The notes below the pieces were generated by a model. The model did no database searches. It had not been told where the DNA came from and was given only the letters and a program-made list of their open reading frames with translations. 64,000 nucleotides of DNA, from positions 434,001-498,000 of the forward strand of contig BCKC01000009.1 of assembly GCA_001600455.1 (NCBI GenBank). Direction: 5' to 3'. Shown here one piece after another: positions 22,355 through 34,651 of the stretch. Made by a program: the position numbers and the translations under genes. How positions within the stretch are numbered: the stretch's first letter is position 1; every line of letters begins with the position of its first letter. This DNA comes from Endocalyx cinctus (Eukaryota; Ascomycota; Sordariomycetes; Amphisphaeriales; Apiosporaceae).

Positions 22355-24337
22355 TCAGTTACACAGATCATCCACGGTGCTTCCAAGCCTCCACTGAACG
22401 ATTTGATCATCACTGGCAAGGTGCGCCAGAGTCTCGGAGTCAGCCCCCTCGTACTTTTGCCAGGTGATACCCTTCCCGTCAGTTGGGTCAACGCTAGGAT
22501 TGGTGGCGAACGATAACCAAAGTGCTGTTTCGTAGAAATTAGTCTAACGGTCACTATTCGAATATTCGGGATGACTGTTTCTAAACTTACCCTGCATCGT
22601 CTCGCTGACCTCCCATTCAAACTCGGTTGAGTTACCTCGGTATTCATAGTGGGTCCCGAAGACCAATGGTAATTCAGCTATAAGGAGGTATTTGAGTCAG
22701 TTCGTTTAAAACTTGAGATGTCGAATATTTTCAGAGTGGTTCAGTCTGACTTACAGCTATGTGTTGCTCCTATCCACGGTCTCGGTGCTATGTTTGAGAA
22801 ATTACCAGCATACTCGTATCTGTACGTAGTCAAGTTATATTGTACACGGTTCCTAATTGTTTGCTGTAAGTTAAATGGCCTGGAGTAAGGTTCCAATAGA
22901 GGATCAAGGGGACACTTACTTGACTTCATTTACGACAGGACAAGTAATGGCAGATAATCCAGCCTCATACTGGCCAGGGGTTAATCCGTTGGGGTCAAAC
23001 GTGCCAAACCCGGCACCTTCATTGGCGTTGGAGCCAGTTATAAGAGGCTATTTTATATGTCAGTAATTTCTTCCTTTTTTTTCTCCTTGTCCTAAGCTTA
23101 TTTCAGTCTTACAACAGGGCGGTGGTTATGTAAACTTACCAATTTTGAAACAAGACCCTTCTCCAGTCTGTCAGTGAGGTTACCGAACGCCGTCACTCCA
23201 TCCACCTTCGGGGAAAACCTGATACCGGCGGACTGGGAGTTATTCGAGAGAGTGCCGGCAAGGAGGTCGACGTCGACCATCTGCATACACTCGAACTCGG
23301 CCTGGCTGTCCAAGTCGCCGCACCCGACCATCCCGGCGAGGGTCGTGAAGTTCGACTGCTCGGGATCGGGCTGCGATAGTTGGGTGGATGTGCCCGAGTC
23401 GGTGATGAAGGCATGAACAATAGGATCCTCGTTTTGAGCATAAATATATTGGCCAATACTGCCCGCGCCGGCGCTCTGTCCCCAGAGGGTCATCGCTTCC
23501 GGGTCGCCGCTGGTTTCGGATAGAAAAGGTTAGTTGGAAACTTTCTTCTTAATACCAGAATTGCAGTGAAACACGTCGAAACTTACCCAAACGCAGCAAT
23601 GTTGTCGCGAGACCATTCGACACTGTATGTAAGTGAGTTAGCGTTAATGATAGCAGCGCTATGTTCATTGTGGATACTCACGCCATTCTCTGATCTAGGA
23701 AGCCCGAATTCAAGGCATAGAATCGCGAACTTGGCCATCCGAATAAATTCACGCGGTATCTGGTATTTCTGAATCAATATCACGGTATCTTTCCCAGGCC
23801 TGAGCCTAGATCAACGAAAACCTACTGCATGATGACGACGATGTGTCCTTGCGTCTTCTCTATCCACTTATCGGGAATCTTGTACAGCGAATTGGACCCA
23901 CCGGTAGTGTAACCACCACCGGGGATGTAAATCAAGACAGGCAGCTTTTCGGCCGTTGGATTCAGCGGCGCATACACGTTGACGTATAAGCAATCCTCGC
24001 TATCCCCGCCCTCGACGAGGAACTGGGGCATGTACTCGGTATACACCGTTTGCTGGCCAGGAGTGGTTTGCTGCTTGCACGCCGGCTGGTACGCGGTGGC
24101 GTCGATCGGCGTCGGAGACTTCTTTACGACCTCCGGGGCGAGGAAGCGCAATTTTCCGACCGGGGGCTCGGCGTACGGGATCCCGAGAAACTGGCGCACG
24201 TTGGGCGCCGTGTCATTGATGAAGCCGTTGACGGTGCCGGACGTCGTCTCTACGGTTAGACCGGCGGGGGCGTCGCGTCGCAGAACGGCGGCACAGGAGA
24301 CGCCGAAAAGAGCGGAAAGCGCGGTTCGGACTTGCAT
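22355..24337 (-). CDS. Secreted type-B carboxylesterase/lipase
   Basis: Eight exons: 24337-23826, 23759-23682, 23622-23587, 23509-23140, 23047-22920, 22852-22755, 22677-22591, 22524-22355. The seven introns (66, 59, 77, 92, 67, 77, 66 bases) all have GT..AG ends and every phase closes. The product is 492 residues, somewhat shorter than most members. A signal peptide opens the protein. Typical parts: FLGIPYAEPPVGKLRF, EDCLYVNVY, the oxyanion segment PGGGYTTGG, the nucleophile elbow GQSAGAGS (Ser about 221), TGSNANEGAGF near the acid residue, and HSSELPLVFGTHYEYRG with the catalytic His. All of the triad is therefore likely present. It should hydrolyse carboxylic esters outside the cell. For intron 5 a nearer acceptor also keeps the frame but would insert extra residues; I chose the family-like join VKNRVQY. 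Confidence 0.9.
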
Positions 24338-25822
24338 GGCTAACGTTTACGGTGGGAAGATGCACTCCGAGAACGTAGGTTGGGCTATTCTAACGGAAGA
24401 ACGTTGGGGGAGTGGGGGAGAAGAATAGTCTTAAATGGACCGGGAAATTACTACCCTCGGATGTTGAGATCCATGTTCTAAGCTACCGGGTCATCGATTA
24501 CCAGGAAGGAGATTTGGAGTGTAGCACGGCGCCAATATTTAAGCAAAAGTGGAGTGACCTCCATTCGGGGCGGGATGGCGACATTGGCGAAAATTTGAAA
24601 TAAGCGAACAGGCTTCTTGAAGTGCTTCAACATTAGCCCCTTCATAGCAGAGCCAAATTTTTAAAAATTTGGAATTATTTTCAACGTCTTTCTACGATTA
24701 TTCAGAGAGTTCGGATGATTTTCAATAACGTTATGGTTGAATATTTTGACGCCGTTGTGCGGAGAGTATGGGGCCTCTTATGACGATCTGTGGGGTGCGA
24801 TCTCCAAGTCTCTACGTACTAGGGAGAACGGAGTACTGTAGTGTAGTATATAAACACCCTCACATATGAATCCCAGCAATGAAAGCATCTTATAGAACAC
24901 GGTCTGCCGGTATTGCTCCTTAATAGGTAGGTCAATTAGTGTTGTGTTTTCTGGTAGAGGTCTGAGTGCGGAGAAAACCAGGGTTGACGTCGAGCACAGA
25001 CGAAATATTGGATAAATATATTTCCTAAATCATGAATCTTGATGTTTACATCATCTAAATAAACAATATTTACAAATCATCATCTTAATTTCTGCTTCAA
25101 GTCAATTGACCATGTGTTATAGAAGCTGACGATATACTATTATTTCTTCGAGTCAACAATAGAAATGTTAAGCCACGACACGGCTCTAATGTTATACGGG
25201 CTCTGGCTAAACAATGACATAATACTACAATGACCAGTATTGGTGAGAAACGAAAAATATGTCGCGAGGAGAAAGAAAAGGAAGCATGAATTATGAAGAG
25301 ATCCAAAGATGACTTTTACTATAATTTATCATTCAATCTCAATTTTCTTTGTTGACATTTGTTGGACAGATCGACCAGCTCATTTCAGGGACTTAGCGAA
25401 ATCTACCCCCTAATTTGAATCTTCACGAGTACTAGTGCTAAACCAGGGACGATGAATAAACACCAAAGTCGTTCAATTGTACATGAAAAATACATTACGC
25501 GAAAATATTCCTCTTTGTTTTTATGAATCAATCGGACAATTGATTGTGTGAAGATTTGAGTAAATAGAGATACTTAAGCCAAGTATCCGTTTCCGGAGCT
25601 TAACGTGATAGTCTCTTTGTCCGTAATTTTCCATTCTGCGACGAGACTGCCAACAACGTGAATTTTTTTCAGAATGCGTAGGAAGTTACCGTGTAAGTAT
25701 GCAGTTCCACCTCATGTGCAAAATAGACGAACTGTGGGGAGAATCCCACTTCACTGTAGCAGTCATTCCATCAGATCGCACCACACATTACCGTACCTCC
25801 TGCCGACAGGCATCCCTTCATC
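24338..25822. other. Divergent intergenic region
   Basis: AT-rich, no gene supported. A 69-residue frame at 25097-25306 (-) is not convincing. It should hold promoters for the esterase and the kinase-like gene. Confidence 0.5.
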
Positions 25823-28426
25823 ATGTGGACGCGGGTGAACCCACCGGGGTTCAACGCCAACGACTACGTCGACCGAGGGCGCAACAACAACGCCGTACCC
25901 AACTTCCCACCCGAGCGCGGTCCTCCACCCGCTAACCCCGTATACGGCCCCTTTGGGGTAGGCGCGCGGCCATCCCCCCGTGGTACGCAGACCGCGCGCG
26001 CAGGAGGGCCCAGTTTCCCGTACTACGAAAACCCCAACGGCTTCAATCAATTTCGAGAACCTCCCCCGGATGTCGTTTCGGGCGGACCCGGAGACCAAGG
26101 CGGCCTCAACCCTCTCCCGTTTATCCCCGCCCCGGAAAGACCCGCGCAGCGACCCGTTGGACCTAGACCCATTCCGGCGGGGCCAGGCCGTGCGCCACGC
26201 CCCCAGGGGATACCGCTGCCGTCTATTGGAGAAGCTAATAACCCTTTCAGACGGCTGAATATAAGAGGACCTCGCGAGGAGCCCCAGTTTCAGCCTCGGT
26301 CCCAGTTCCAGTCCCAGTTCCAACCCCAGTCCCAATTCCAACCTCAACCCCAATCCCAGTTCCAGCCCCAGCCCCAGTCACAGTTTCAACCCCAGCCTCA
26401 GTCCCAATTCCAGCCTCAGCCCCAGCAGCCCCAGGTCCAAACCCAGCCCCAAGCCCAACCCGCTCCCCGCCTAGACCCCCGACCGTCCTTCGCGCCCCTC
26501 CGCGCATTCCAAACCTCCTCGCCCCCGCCGCCCGCCCCCCCCTTCCACCAAGAGCTCATCCCGCGCCCTCTCCGCATCCCGTCCAACCCGGCGCGGCTAC
26601 CCCGACGGGGCGGCCGCCTACCGCCGCCGCAGCGCGAGACGCCGCCGCCCCAGCCGCCGACGGCGTACCCGGGAACGCCGTTCGAGGAGCCGCGGCCGAG
26701 CACGGGCGCGACGTCGTTCGAGACGTTCGAGACGTTCGAGACGGCGACGTCGAGGGCGAGCGCCAGCGCGAACGCGGGCACGAGCGCGAACACCCCCGCG
26801 AAGCGCTCGGTCGCGACGCCGATCACGGCCGAGAACCCGTCCGTCGCGGCGCCCGATTACGAGCGACGGCCGGCCGCGGGTCCTTCCATCCTCGCGACGT
26901 CCGCCAAGAAGCAAGAAAAGCGCGAAGCCGGGACGGACAAGAAGCGCGGGGTCCGGTTCGCTCCTTCGGCGGGATCGTCGGCGGCCTCGTCGGCGGCTTC
27001 GGGGGTGCGGAAGCCCGAGTCCCGGTGGATTCGGGTCAGGGATCGCTTCTTCAACCGCGATCGGGCGAGGGCGAGGTCGGTCTCGAATCGGGTCAAGAAG
27101 GTGTTCGCGAAGCGGGACGATTTCGTCTTCGATCGCATGATCGGCAACGGCGTGAATGGTGTCGCATCGAGGGTGCGGTACGTGGGTCCCTTGGGACAGA
27201 CGTATAAGAAGTTTGTCGTCAAGAGGCCGATTAATCGGGATCGGAGGTTTATATTTGAGAGGGAATTGAAAATTCAGGAGGTAAGCTCTTTTTTTTTTTT
27301 TTTTTCCCCTCCCGATGTACGCGAAAAGTGTGATAGGCTAAAAAACTAACGTTTTTTTTCCCCTTAATTTGTGCGCAGCAACTTCAAGGCGCCGAACATA
27401 TAGTGCAGCAATGGATTCCGCCCAGCGACATAGAAAACCCTATCAACCAACTAGATGGGCCGACCGTAGTTACGGAGTGGCTCGAGAACGGAACTCTGGA
27501 CGAGTTCAATCTGAAGAGAGCGGATAAATATCCCAACGTAGAATTACCTAACGTTTTCATCTCGAGGGTCTACCTATGTCGTAAGTCTTCTTCTAAAGAG
27601 CAAGGTGAATAGACTAGAGATAAAAAGAGTTGAGTTGGCTGAAAGAAAATGCTTAAACTAGTGTTGAGAGCCTGCATCGCAATGGCTTATCCACCTAACG
27701 GAGCCATAACGCAGCGGCCCAAGAAAGAGGTCTTGCCCCAACCGGGTCCCGATGGACAACTTCCCCCGAAACTTCAGCTCACGCACGGAGATATGCATAC
27801 ACAAAACGGTAAGTGATATAGCTTCCCAAGCGCGGGGGAAAAGAAAAAAAAAGAGTGGCTAACGTAATGGGCTTTTCTCCCACCCAATAAGTAATGATCG
27901 GAAGTATCCTATCGGACGACGAGCATTTCCTATACCCTATCATAAAATTAATCGATTTCGGCACGGCCAGAGTTATAGAAGATCCTGACAAGTAAGTTCA
28001 GAAAGAATAACCTGTACTCTCTATCCGGTAATCAGAATACCAACAAAGCTAACGACAAAACCGAAACACAGCGTCGACGAGGGCGTCAAATGGAACATCC
28101 GCCACGTAGGAATGGTCATGCGCAACGTGATCCTGGGACGTCCGGCGCGGGAGCAGTTCCAAACGGTCGACGCCCAGACGATGGAGTTCGAGTGGCGGAA
28201 TAACGCCTACACGGTCAACACGGTCGCGTGGGAGCTGACGAAGCAGAGATACCCGATCCTCGACGACGAGATCCGCTGCCTCGTCATCCTGAGCTGTTGC
28301 ACGAGCGACGGAATGGTCCCCGGGCTCGAAGCGGCGTATGCGACCATCATCGAGCATATACGGAATGAACCTGCCGAGGCGGCTGGAATGGATGATATGA
28401 TTTGGGAGATAATGAATAGTGCATAA
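25823..28426 (+). CDS. Protein-kinase-like protein with disordered Pro/Gln-rich N-terminus
   Basis: Five exons: 25823-27280, 27379-27580, 27662-27808, 27892-27991, 28072-28426; introns of 98, 81, 83 and 80 bases, all in phase; 753 residues. Residues 1-400 are Pro/Gln/Arg-rich and probably unstructured, with QFQPQPQS repeats near 155-205 and a TFETFET repeat. The kinase-like domain begins near 435: a glycine loop (MIGNGVNGVAS), VVK Lys (about 468), an FERE segment for helix C, a hinge (TVVTEWLENGTLDEF), the catalytic loop THGDMHTQN (about 594-602) and KLIDFGTAR (DFG at about 624). HGD replaces the usual HRD, as in kinase-fold phosphotransferases and some divergent fungal kinases. All catalytic positions look present, so activity is plausible. 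Substrate and partners are unknown. Confidence 0.85.
26284..26460. repeat. Degenerate in-gene tandem repeat coding QFQPQPQS
   Basis: About 24-base units such as CAGTTCCAGCCTCAGCCCCA recur with third-position changes. They encode Gln/Phe/Pro repeats in the disordered N-terminal part of the kinase-like protein. Unit number may vary between strains. Confidence 0.7.
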
Positions 28427-28958
28427 TCAGAAAAAGTTTCCTGTACATAGTTAGTATTTACTATACAGTATATAACGAATCACATGAAATTTTCAAGACC
28501 GTATTCAACGGCTTGCGATATGTAAGCACGCTTCGGCATTTTAATAAGACGTGAAGTAATTGATACAGTGGTATCATTTCTTGGTAATATCCATGACTCG
28601 TACGAATAATTCTTTGAAATATTATTTTGGAAGTGCTGTGTCATAATTTCGTTAATATTTTGGCAGTCTAGTCGTAGAGCATCGCGAGTGTCGCTGCATC
28701 ATTTTCCAGCAGCCCGAAAAGACTTTTGAAATTGTCACAAGATATAACACCCTTTAATCCCAGGATTACCCTCTTTTAGGCTCGCACATCTTCCTGGCAC
28801 TTTGAAGGGCACCAACCCGTTGGCTTTACGACTCTTCAAATAAGCGCATATCCGTGATACATGTTCCTCTGACGCTTCTGTCCCCTAGCCTCTTCAAGTC
28901 ACATCAGCATAGTGCAACGATTAAAAACTTCGAACTGAACTCATAACGCGATAACTTC
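28427..28958. other. Convergent 3' spacer
   Basis: AT-rich spacer between the kinase-like and transporter stops. No gene seen. Confidence 0.5.
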
Positions 28959-30816
28959 CTAGGCACTGTGAGTCGTCGTTCCTTTCTCGATGTCGCCGTC
29001 CTCGCTAATGGAAACTTTATGTTCTCCACGGACGCCTTCCTTACCGAAGGCTGCACTCGCCCCGCCTGTAGCCTCGGCCGCATCGGCATCCGCTGCTACG
29101 TCCAAGTTCCGACCCATATGCTCGGGGCCGAGGAACGTGAGAAGGATGACGTATACGTACACGGCACCCATGAAGATGCAGATGACGCGTCCATAATCGT
29201 ATCGCGATTCACCCTCGCTCGTCGGAGGTAAGGGGAACCTCTCCCCGATAGTAGCCTCGATCGTCGAACTCGCCGAGGACGCGAGGTTTCCAAGTTGATA
29301 AGCGGTACCCACCACAAAGGTTCGGAATGCGCCGGGAGATAATTCCATCAGATGGATCGGGATAACACCCCACGCGCCCTGCACCGCGAATTGCTCGAAG
29401 AAAGCGGCGGCCATGACCTTTTCGCTGCTGACGAAGGTGTACGGATACAACAATGCGCCGCCCAAAACACAGATGACGATGATACTAAAGCGACGACCGA
29501 ATATCTGCGAGCAATACCCGACGGTGACACCACCGGTAAGAGCACCCAGGTTGGAGACGACGGTAGCGACGGTTACCTGAGTAGCTGAAAACCCGAATTG
29601 GTTCTCCAGGAGGGTCGGGTATAAATCTTGCGAACCGTGAGACATGAAGTTGAAGCCAGCCATTAGCAAGACAAGGTAGACGAGGATTAACCAATGGCGC
29701 TTGAGGGCGACTTTGCCTTCGTCAATAAATGTCTTGCCGATGCTGCCTCGAGACCTTCGCATCTCCTGATGGGCGATATAGGTATCCGTCTCCGGTAGGA
29801 AGAAACGCCATACGATGAAGATTACGGGGATACCTGCACCAAACCAGTACAGAGGGCGCCAAGCATGGGGTGTGGTGTCAACTAATCCGCGCGAGAAAGC
29901 GGCGGCAAGCAGGTAACCTAATGCGTAACCTTGCTGAAGTAAACCACTCATGAGACCACGGGTCTCAGGTGGCAGATCCTCTAGAGCGGTAGCGGCGGCG
30001 TTTCCGTACAGACCTCCCATGGCAATGCCGAAGAGGGCTCGAACACCTAAAAATTGATTGTAGGTTTGGGTAAAACCTGTAGCCTGTATTATAAAAAAAA
30101 AGTCAGTCGCCTTCAGAAAAAAGATGCGACAAGAGGAATGCGAAGCTTTCGCCAATACTGCGCCAAGTATCGCCAAGGGTAGAAGTTGTGGACACGCGGC
30201 GACAGAAATGGATATGGCGCAACTTGGCTCTCGCTTGGCCGTCGGAAAAACAACCGAATCCAACCACATCCATTGATACGGGATTTATTTATAAGTATGA
30301 TATAAAATGAGACTCACCAATTCGATAATGATAAAGAGAACGTTATTGATAATGAAAGGCCATTTTCGGCCATAACGATCAGCGGCGATACCGAAAATGA
30401 TGGAACCGACGGATCGCAGCATGAGAACTAATGTGATACCCCAAGTGATGTCTTTGTTCGATACGTTAAAGGTCTCGGCGAGGTTGTGAACCGTCAGCGA
30501 GACGGTGAAAAAGTCGAAGGCGTCCCACGTCTATGGAAAAGAAAAAGGATGTCAGTACGGGCTACACTAATACGGGAGTTAAGCGAAAACATACCCATCC
30601 CCAGAATGCGATAAAGAAGAAAGCCCAGTGATGGCGATTTAGCATGCGAAGTAGCCGTATCGGATTGGGAGCATGGTTCATGGGAGGTTTGAGAGAGGTA
30701 AAGCGCGTCGCGAGGTATTGCCCGACAGACATTCCATGGTGGGGAGGATGGATGTTCAATTCCGGATTGGGTGCCGCATTTCTATCCTCCTCCCTCGCGT
30801 CGGTTGGTTTTGCCAT
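28959..30816 (-). CDS. JEN1-type carboxylate/H+ symporter (MFS)
   Basis: Three exons: 30816-30595, 30530-30318, 30083-28959; introns of 64 and 234 bases, both in phase 0. The product is 519 residues from the first ATG (MAKPTDARE). About twelve membrane helices are visible. The block NFMSHGSQDLYPTLL matches the NxxS/THxS/TQDxxxT signature of the Jen1 family, which imports lactate, pyruvate, acetate or succinate with a proton at the plasma membrane. Other MFS marks are AADRYGRKWP between helices 2 and 3, and ALPPETRGL-type ALEDLPPETRGLMSG. The second intron is unusually long for this window. The hydrophilic ends are probably cytosolic and may carry ubiquitination sites (Lys/Glu near the C-terminus). 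In yeasts such genes are glucose-repressed; nothing in the promoter proves this here. Confidence 0.92.
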
Positions 30817-31773
30817 GGTAGACTTTGACTTCCGCAAGAAGGCCGAATTGGTCTTTTTGAAGGTATTTTAACGTAATACCGATAGGCGCGCCGTCATGGA
30901 CAAAGGAGGTAAAAGAAAAAGGAAGGGGAGAGAGGTAGAGAGAGAAAATATTATAGGTAGGCGTAAATATATATAGTAGGATATAATATTCACGGACGAA
31001 TTTCGGGAATGACAGGTAAAGGACGGGTGTGGAATTTGAGGGCTAAGGATAAATAAAAAAAGAAATCCGGGCTTATATCTGGAAAACCTGAGTTATATAC
31101 CGTTTATTTTCTGACATCAGGGAAGAAATACCTTCCCAACGTTAATATGGATAGCCCATTAACTACAAGATTCTAACCTACGTATCCATACAGAAGTACC
31201 CGACAAAAGTATCAAAAATGAATCATGTGGGAAAGCTGCGGGTTTGCGGGGATGGCCGGGATATGAGGTGAGGACATACCAATGATCCTTCCTTATCCTT
31301 GCACTAGATTTATACCCTGAGTAAAATAGCGCAGATCATTGGTTAGATGGGCAGATGGGATGAAGTTGGGGGGTTGCTAGCTGATTAGGTATGGGTACTA
31401 GTATGGCTACAGCGCTGCATATCAGCACTTATGTGGCTCATAACAACGCGGATACCCGATTATTGTGATCACTCGCTATTTATTTGAGGAAATAAAAATT
31501 TTCCAAGTGTGTCGGGGTGGTAGTAAATGGAACGGTTACGGTACCGACGATGAGGTATCATCTCGGTTAGAGCGTTATGATGAAAGATAATACGAAAAAG
31601 AGACAAAAAAAGAAAATAAACAGATTGACAGAATATTGTATAATATTACTTAAAAGGAGATAAGCATATAATGGAAAGTAAATTGGAGCAGTACTTATAG
31701 GCTTCTATCGTAGGGTTCTATACTCCGTAGTGCTGTAAATGAAGATCTACTAACTCACTTAAGCACATACATA

Positions 31774-31872
31774 AGTACCTACCTAGGTACCTAGGTTCTT
31801 AATACGAAGTGCTTACGCAGGTACTGATTAACTATAGAATTATTTGGTAGGTACCTAGGTACCCAAGTAGCA
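31774..31872. repeat. Cluster of TACCTAGGTA palindromes
   Basis: Overlapping copies of ACCTAGGTACCTAGGT occur at about 31778-31797, and GGTACCTAGGTACC at about 31850-31863 after a 50-base gap. Each is self-complementary, so the cluster could fold into hairpins. Confidence 0.6.
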
Positions 31873-33131
31873 GCTAATACAGTACTATTAAAGTAGTACG
31901 GCAAGGTATAGGAGACGTGAACGCGAATGTATTACCTGGGTAAGTTACTAGATACCCGGGCCTGGTATGTTATGTTACCCAGTCGAGCAGGGTTCATTTG
32001 TCTTGTTGAGATAAAAAAGTCCTAGTGTAAATTCCGAGCGGACATCATAACTTAAGGTCGAGTCCGCCGCGCAAGTATCCAACGATAATTCCTCATTATT
32101 TATTTTCTAGAATTTATAAAGGAAATCAGAGTCGATAAACATGCATAATATTTGTCTCAAAAAAAAAAAAAAAAAGAAAGAACCCTTAGGTCATACGATC
32201 AAAAGTCAGGTCAATTGATAGTACTTTATGTGTGCGTATTCGTAAAAGCGTAACCGTCGTTTACCGCCAAGCGGACGTCATATAGGCTAGTATTCCAAGC
32301 GTTTCCCCCAACCTTTCCCCGCTTCGCCCCATTTGTATCCTCGTGAGCTAAAGTGGTAGCGTATATCTAGTGCTATAAACCCTTGTATCTTAATACGAGT
32401 TGAAAGGCACACGAGGAGAAAAAGAAGAAGAAAGGAAGATATTTATTTACACGCAAACTCAATCTATCAATAGATAGTACCCGTCGAATATACTTTAACG
32501 TCATTAACGAAAAATTGCATGAATAAGTCCTGCCAAGACAAGTCGGCGTTAGATGCCGCACAATAGGTGTTAATAAGCTTTCGCTAAGAAATATTTTAGG
32601 GGACTGGGGGGACTCAAGTTTTGGGGGCGATGAGGGGTTGGGGGCAACTGGGGCAGTAAACTGGACCTCTCTCTCCGCATCTCGGCCACAAAAAATATTG
32701 ATCCGATTTTATGTACTTGTAGTGTATTGCCAAAGTAAGTATCCCGTCTGTCCGTACTCTGTGCTACTGTATCTACTTAAGTATATTTATGTATTATGGA
32801 ATTAAGGAAGGACTTAAATCTGAGATAAGACAATACGATACTTGACGTCCTTCGGGACACAAAAACAGAAAATGAAATTCAATTGGCTAGGTAGCTGTTA
32901 TTCTTGCCTACTTGCCCCTTGCTGACCTAAAGCTATATCAACACGATAAATCGGCATCGCAATAGAGGAAAATAGAGAAAGTCTCTGGTCACAATCAATC
33001 ATAGCCGACTCGATCATTGGGTTCAACCCGTTGGTCTTCCTTTTTTTTCGGGTCAGTCCGTCATAACGAAATCAATATATATTAATAAAGAAAGGGATAT
33101 CCATTAGAAACAAAACGGTCCTTAAGATGTG

Positions 33132-33145
33132 CTTACCTAGGTAAG
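33132..33145. repeat. Perfect 14-base palindrome CTTACCTAGGTAAG
   Basis: The sequence equals its own reverse complement and contains the TACCTAGGTA core found in other spacers. Confidence 0.6.
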
Positions 33146-33501
33146 TTATTAAAGACACTCCACGGTTGACTTAAGTATTCGACATTAGATAAAGACTTCA
33201 GATAGATTAATGGGAAACTTCAATCATCCATTCCTTCTATAGGGGATTGAATTTTCCTATTATGTAATATGATAGTTTTAAGGTACTTAGTTGGAATTGA
33301 ACCTCGGAATTTTCATACTTACCTTTAATTAGTAGAAAGTAATGTGCCCTCTGCAGTAGATGCCTCTGACTCTGTCCTCCAAGGGCTACTAATTATCAAT
33401 AGAATAACATATCGAATATCATATCACTTTTCTTTATGATTCGGTATCCCTATTAGTACTGAGAGGCCACGTAGTAGACACACGATAATGTTCGGGATTT
33501 A

Positions 33502-34150
33502 TTAATCAGCCCAGCGCCAAATAGACCGATTGACATCAGCATCACTTCGTACCAGTTTAGTATTATTAGAGAGTCCAGATAATTGCCGTATATCCGCCAA
33601 CAGATTTCGGTTCGGATGTTCGGAAAGTGTCAAGGTAGAAGAGTTGAATTCAAAATACGAGGCCCTTGTGTTTAGGAGGAAGGCTTTGCCCGTTTTCAAC
33701 GGCAGTGACTCCGACTCAAAAATGCTACAGATTTTGAATATTGCTCAGGAAATTAAGTCAATATATGTCCTGGACACAGTAAAAGCTGCTCAGTATCCTA
33801 TCCACCTAACCTAACGACTCGGCCTCGAAATATCGTTCGAGAAATTGGAAATCACCTACATTTATCTCAACGCGGCCGCAAACGATGCCCATTCCACTCT
33901 TAAGAATCTTCTCATGATCGTGAATTCAAGAGTTTGTGGGATAATATTGGTGATACAAGCCTAGCTTTCTGGAGTATCCCTCTTATTTCCTATTTTGGTA
34001 ACTGTCCTCCTAATTTATAATCGGAGCACCGCCGCTAGACGGTCTCCAATATTATCCAAAAATTACCCAGAACCGAGTTCGAGGCGCAGTGACGTGCGGT
34101 GGGGCAAATCACGTCGTTCGGACTCGAAACGGGTAGCTACTAAGATATGT
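33502..34150 (-). pseudogene. Possible decayed gene fragment
   Basis: On the minus strand, 33699-33502 reads as a protein-like C-terminal piece (KAFLLNTRASYFEFNSST) reminiscent of fungal 2EXR/F-box-type proteins, preceded by a stop. On the plus strand the same frame is repeatedly open between single stops from 33530 to about 34150, so strand is uncertain. Either way there is no intact gene. Confidence 0.25.
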
Positions 34151-34651
34151 ATGAAATCATGTAGATTCTAGGCGGTGTCACTCGTCTGAAGAACCTCCAT
34201 TTGTCTTCGCACACTCACCTCTTACCGAACACAGAGGATAATAAGCGCCAGTTTTATTAGAAAGGACTTGCGGTTACCAAATATTGTACAATTAAACCAA
34301 CGGATAAATATCAATCTATACCGTTATCGGTATTTCTAACGTTACATGCGGCGATCTGCATACTTGGTATACATGTATATGCCTATATGCATGCATTCAC
34401 CCGCTAGCTCCTCACATCGAGGTACGAACACTTTTTGGTTGAAGGCGAGTCTTGCAGCTATGAAGCAATTACGGCCTCTAAAGGAATGCTCTATCTATTC
34501 GCATTTACGATCGTAATCAAACATGATCAAGTCACGTTAACGTGAAACAATGGCATAAAACCTACATAAATAGGTAAACGGCCATTTGTTACACTTTAAT
34601 GACTGAGTATTAATTACACTCTCGAGTTTTTCCGAGAGATTGGCAAACAAG

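Larger units (their letters stand above)
30817..34651. other. 3.8-kb spacer with palindromic motifs
   Basis: No intact gene. It contains dense CCTAGG-type palindromes (31774-31872 and 33132-33145), an A run at 32159-32175, and a possible gene relic at 33502-34150. The rest is AT-rich and featureless to me. Confidence 0.5.

Noticed and set aside
25763..26914. Minus-strand frames opposite the kinase-like gene
   Set aside because: Gly/Arg-rich low-complexity shadows of the Pro/Gln-rich exon.
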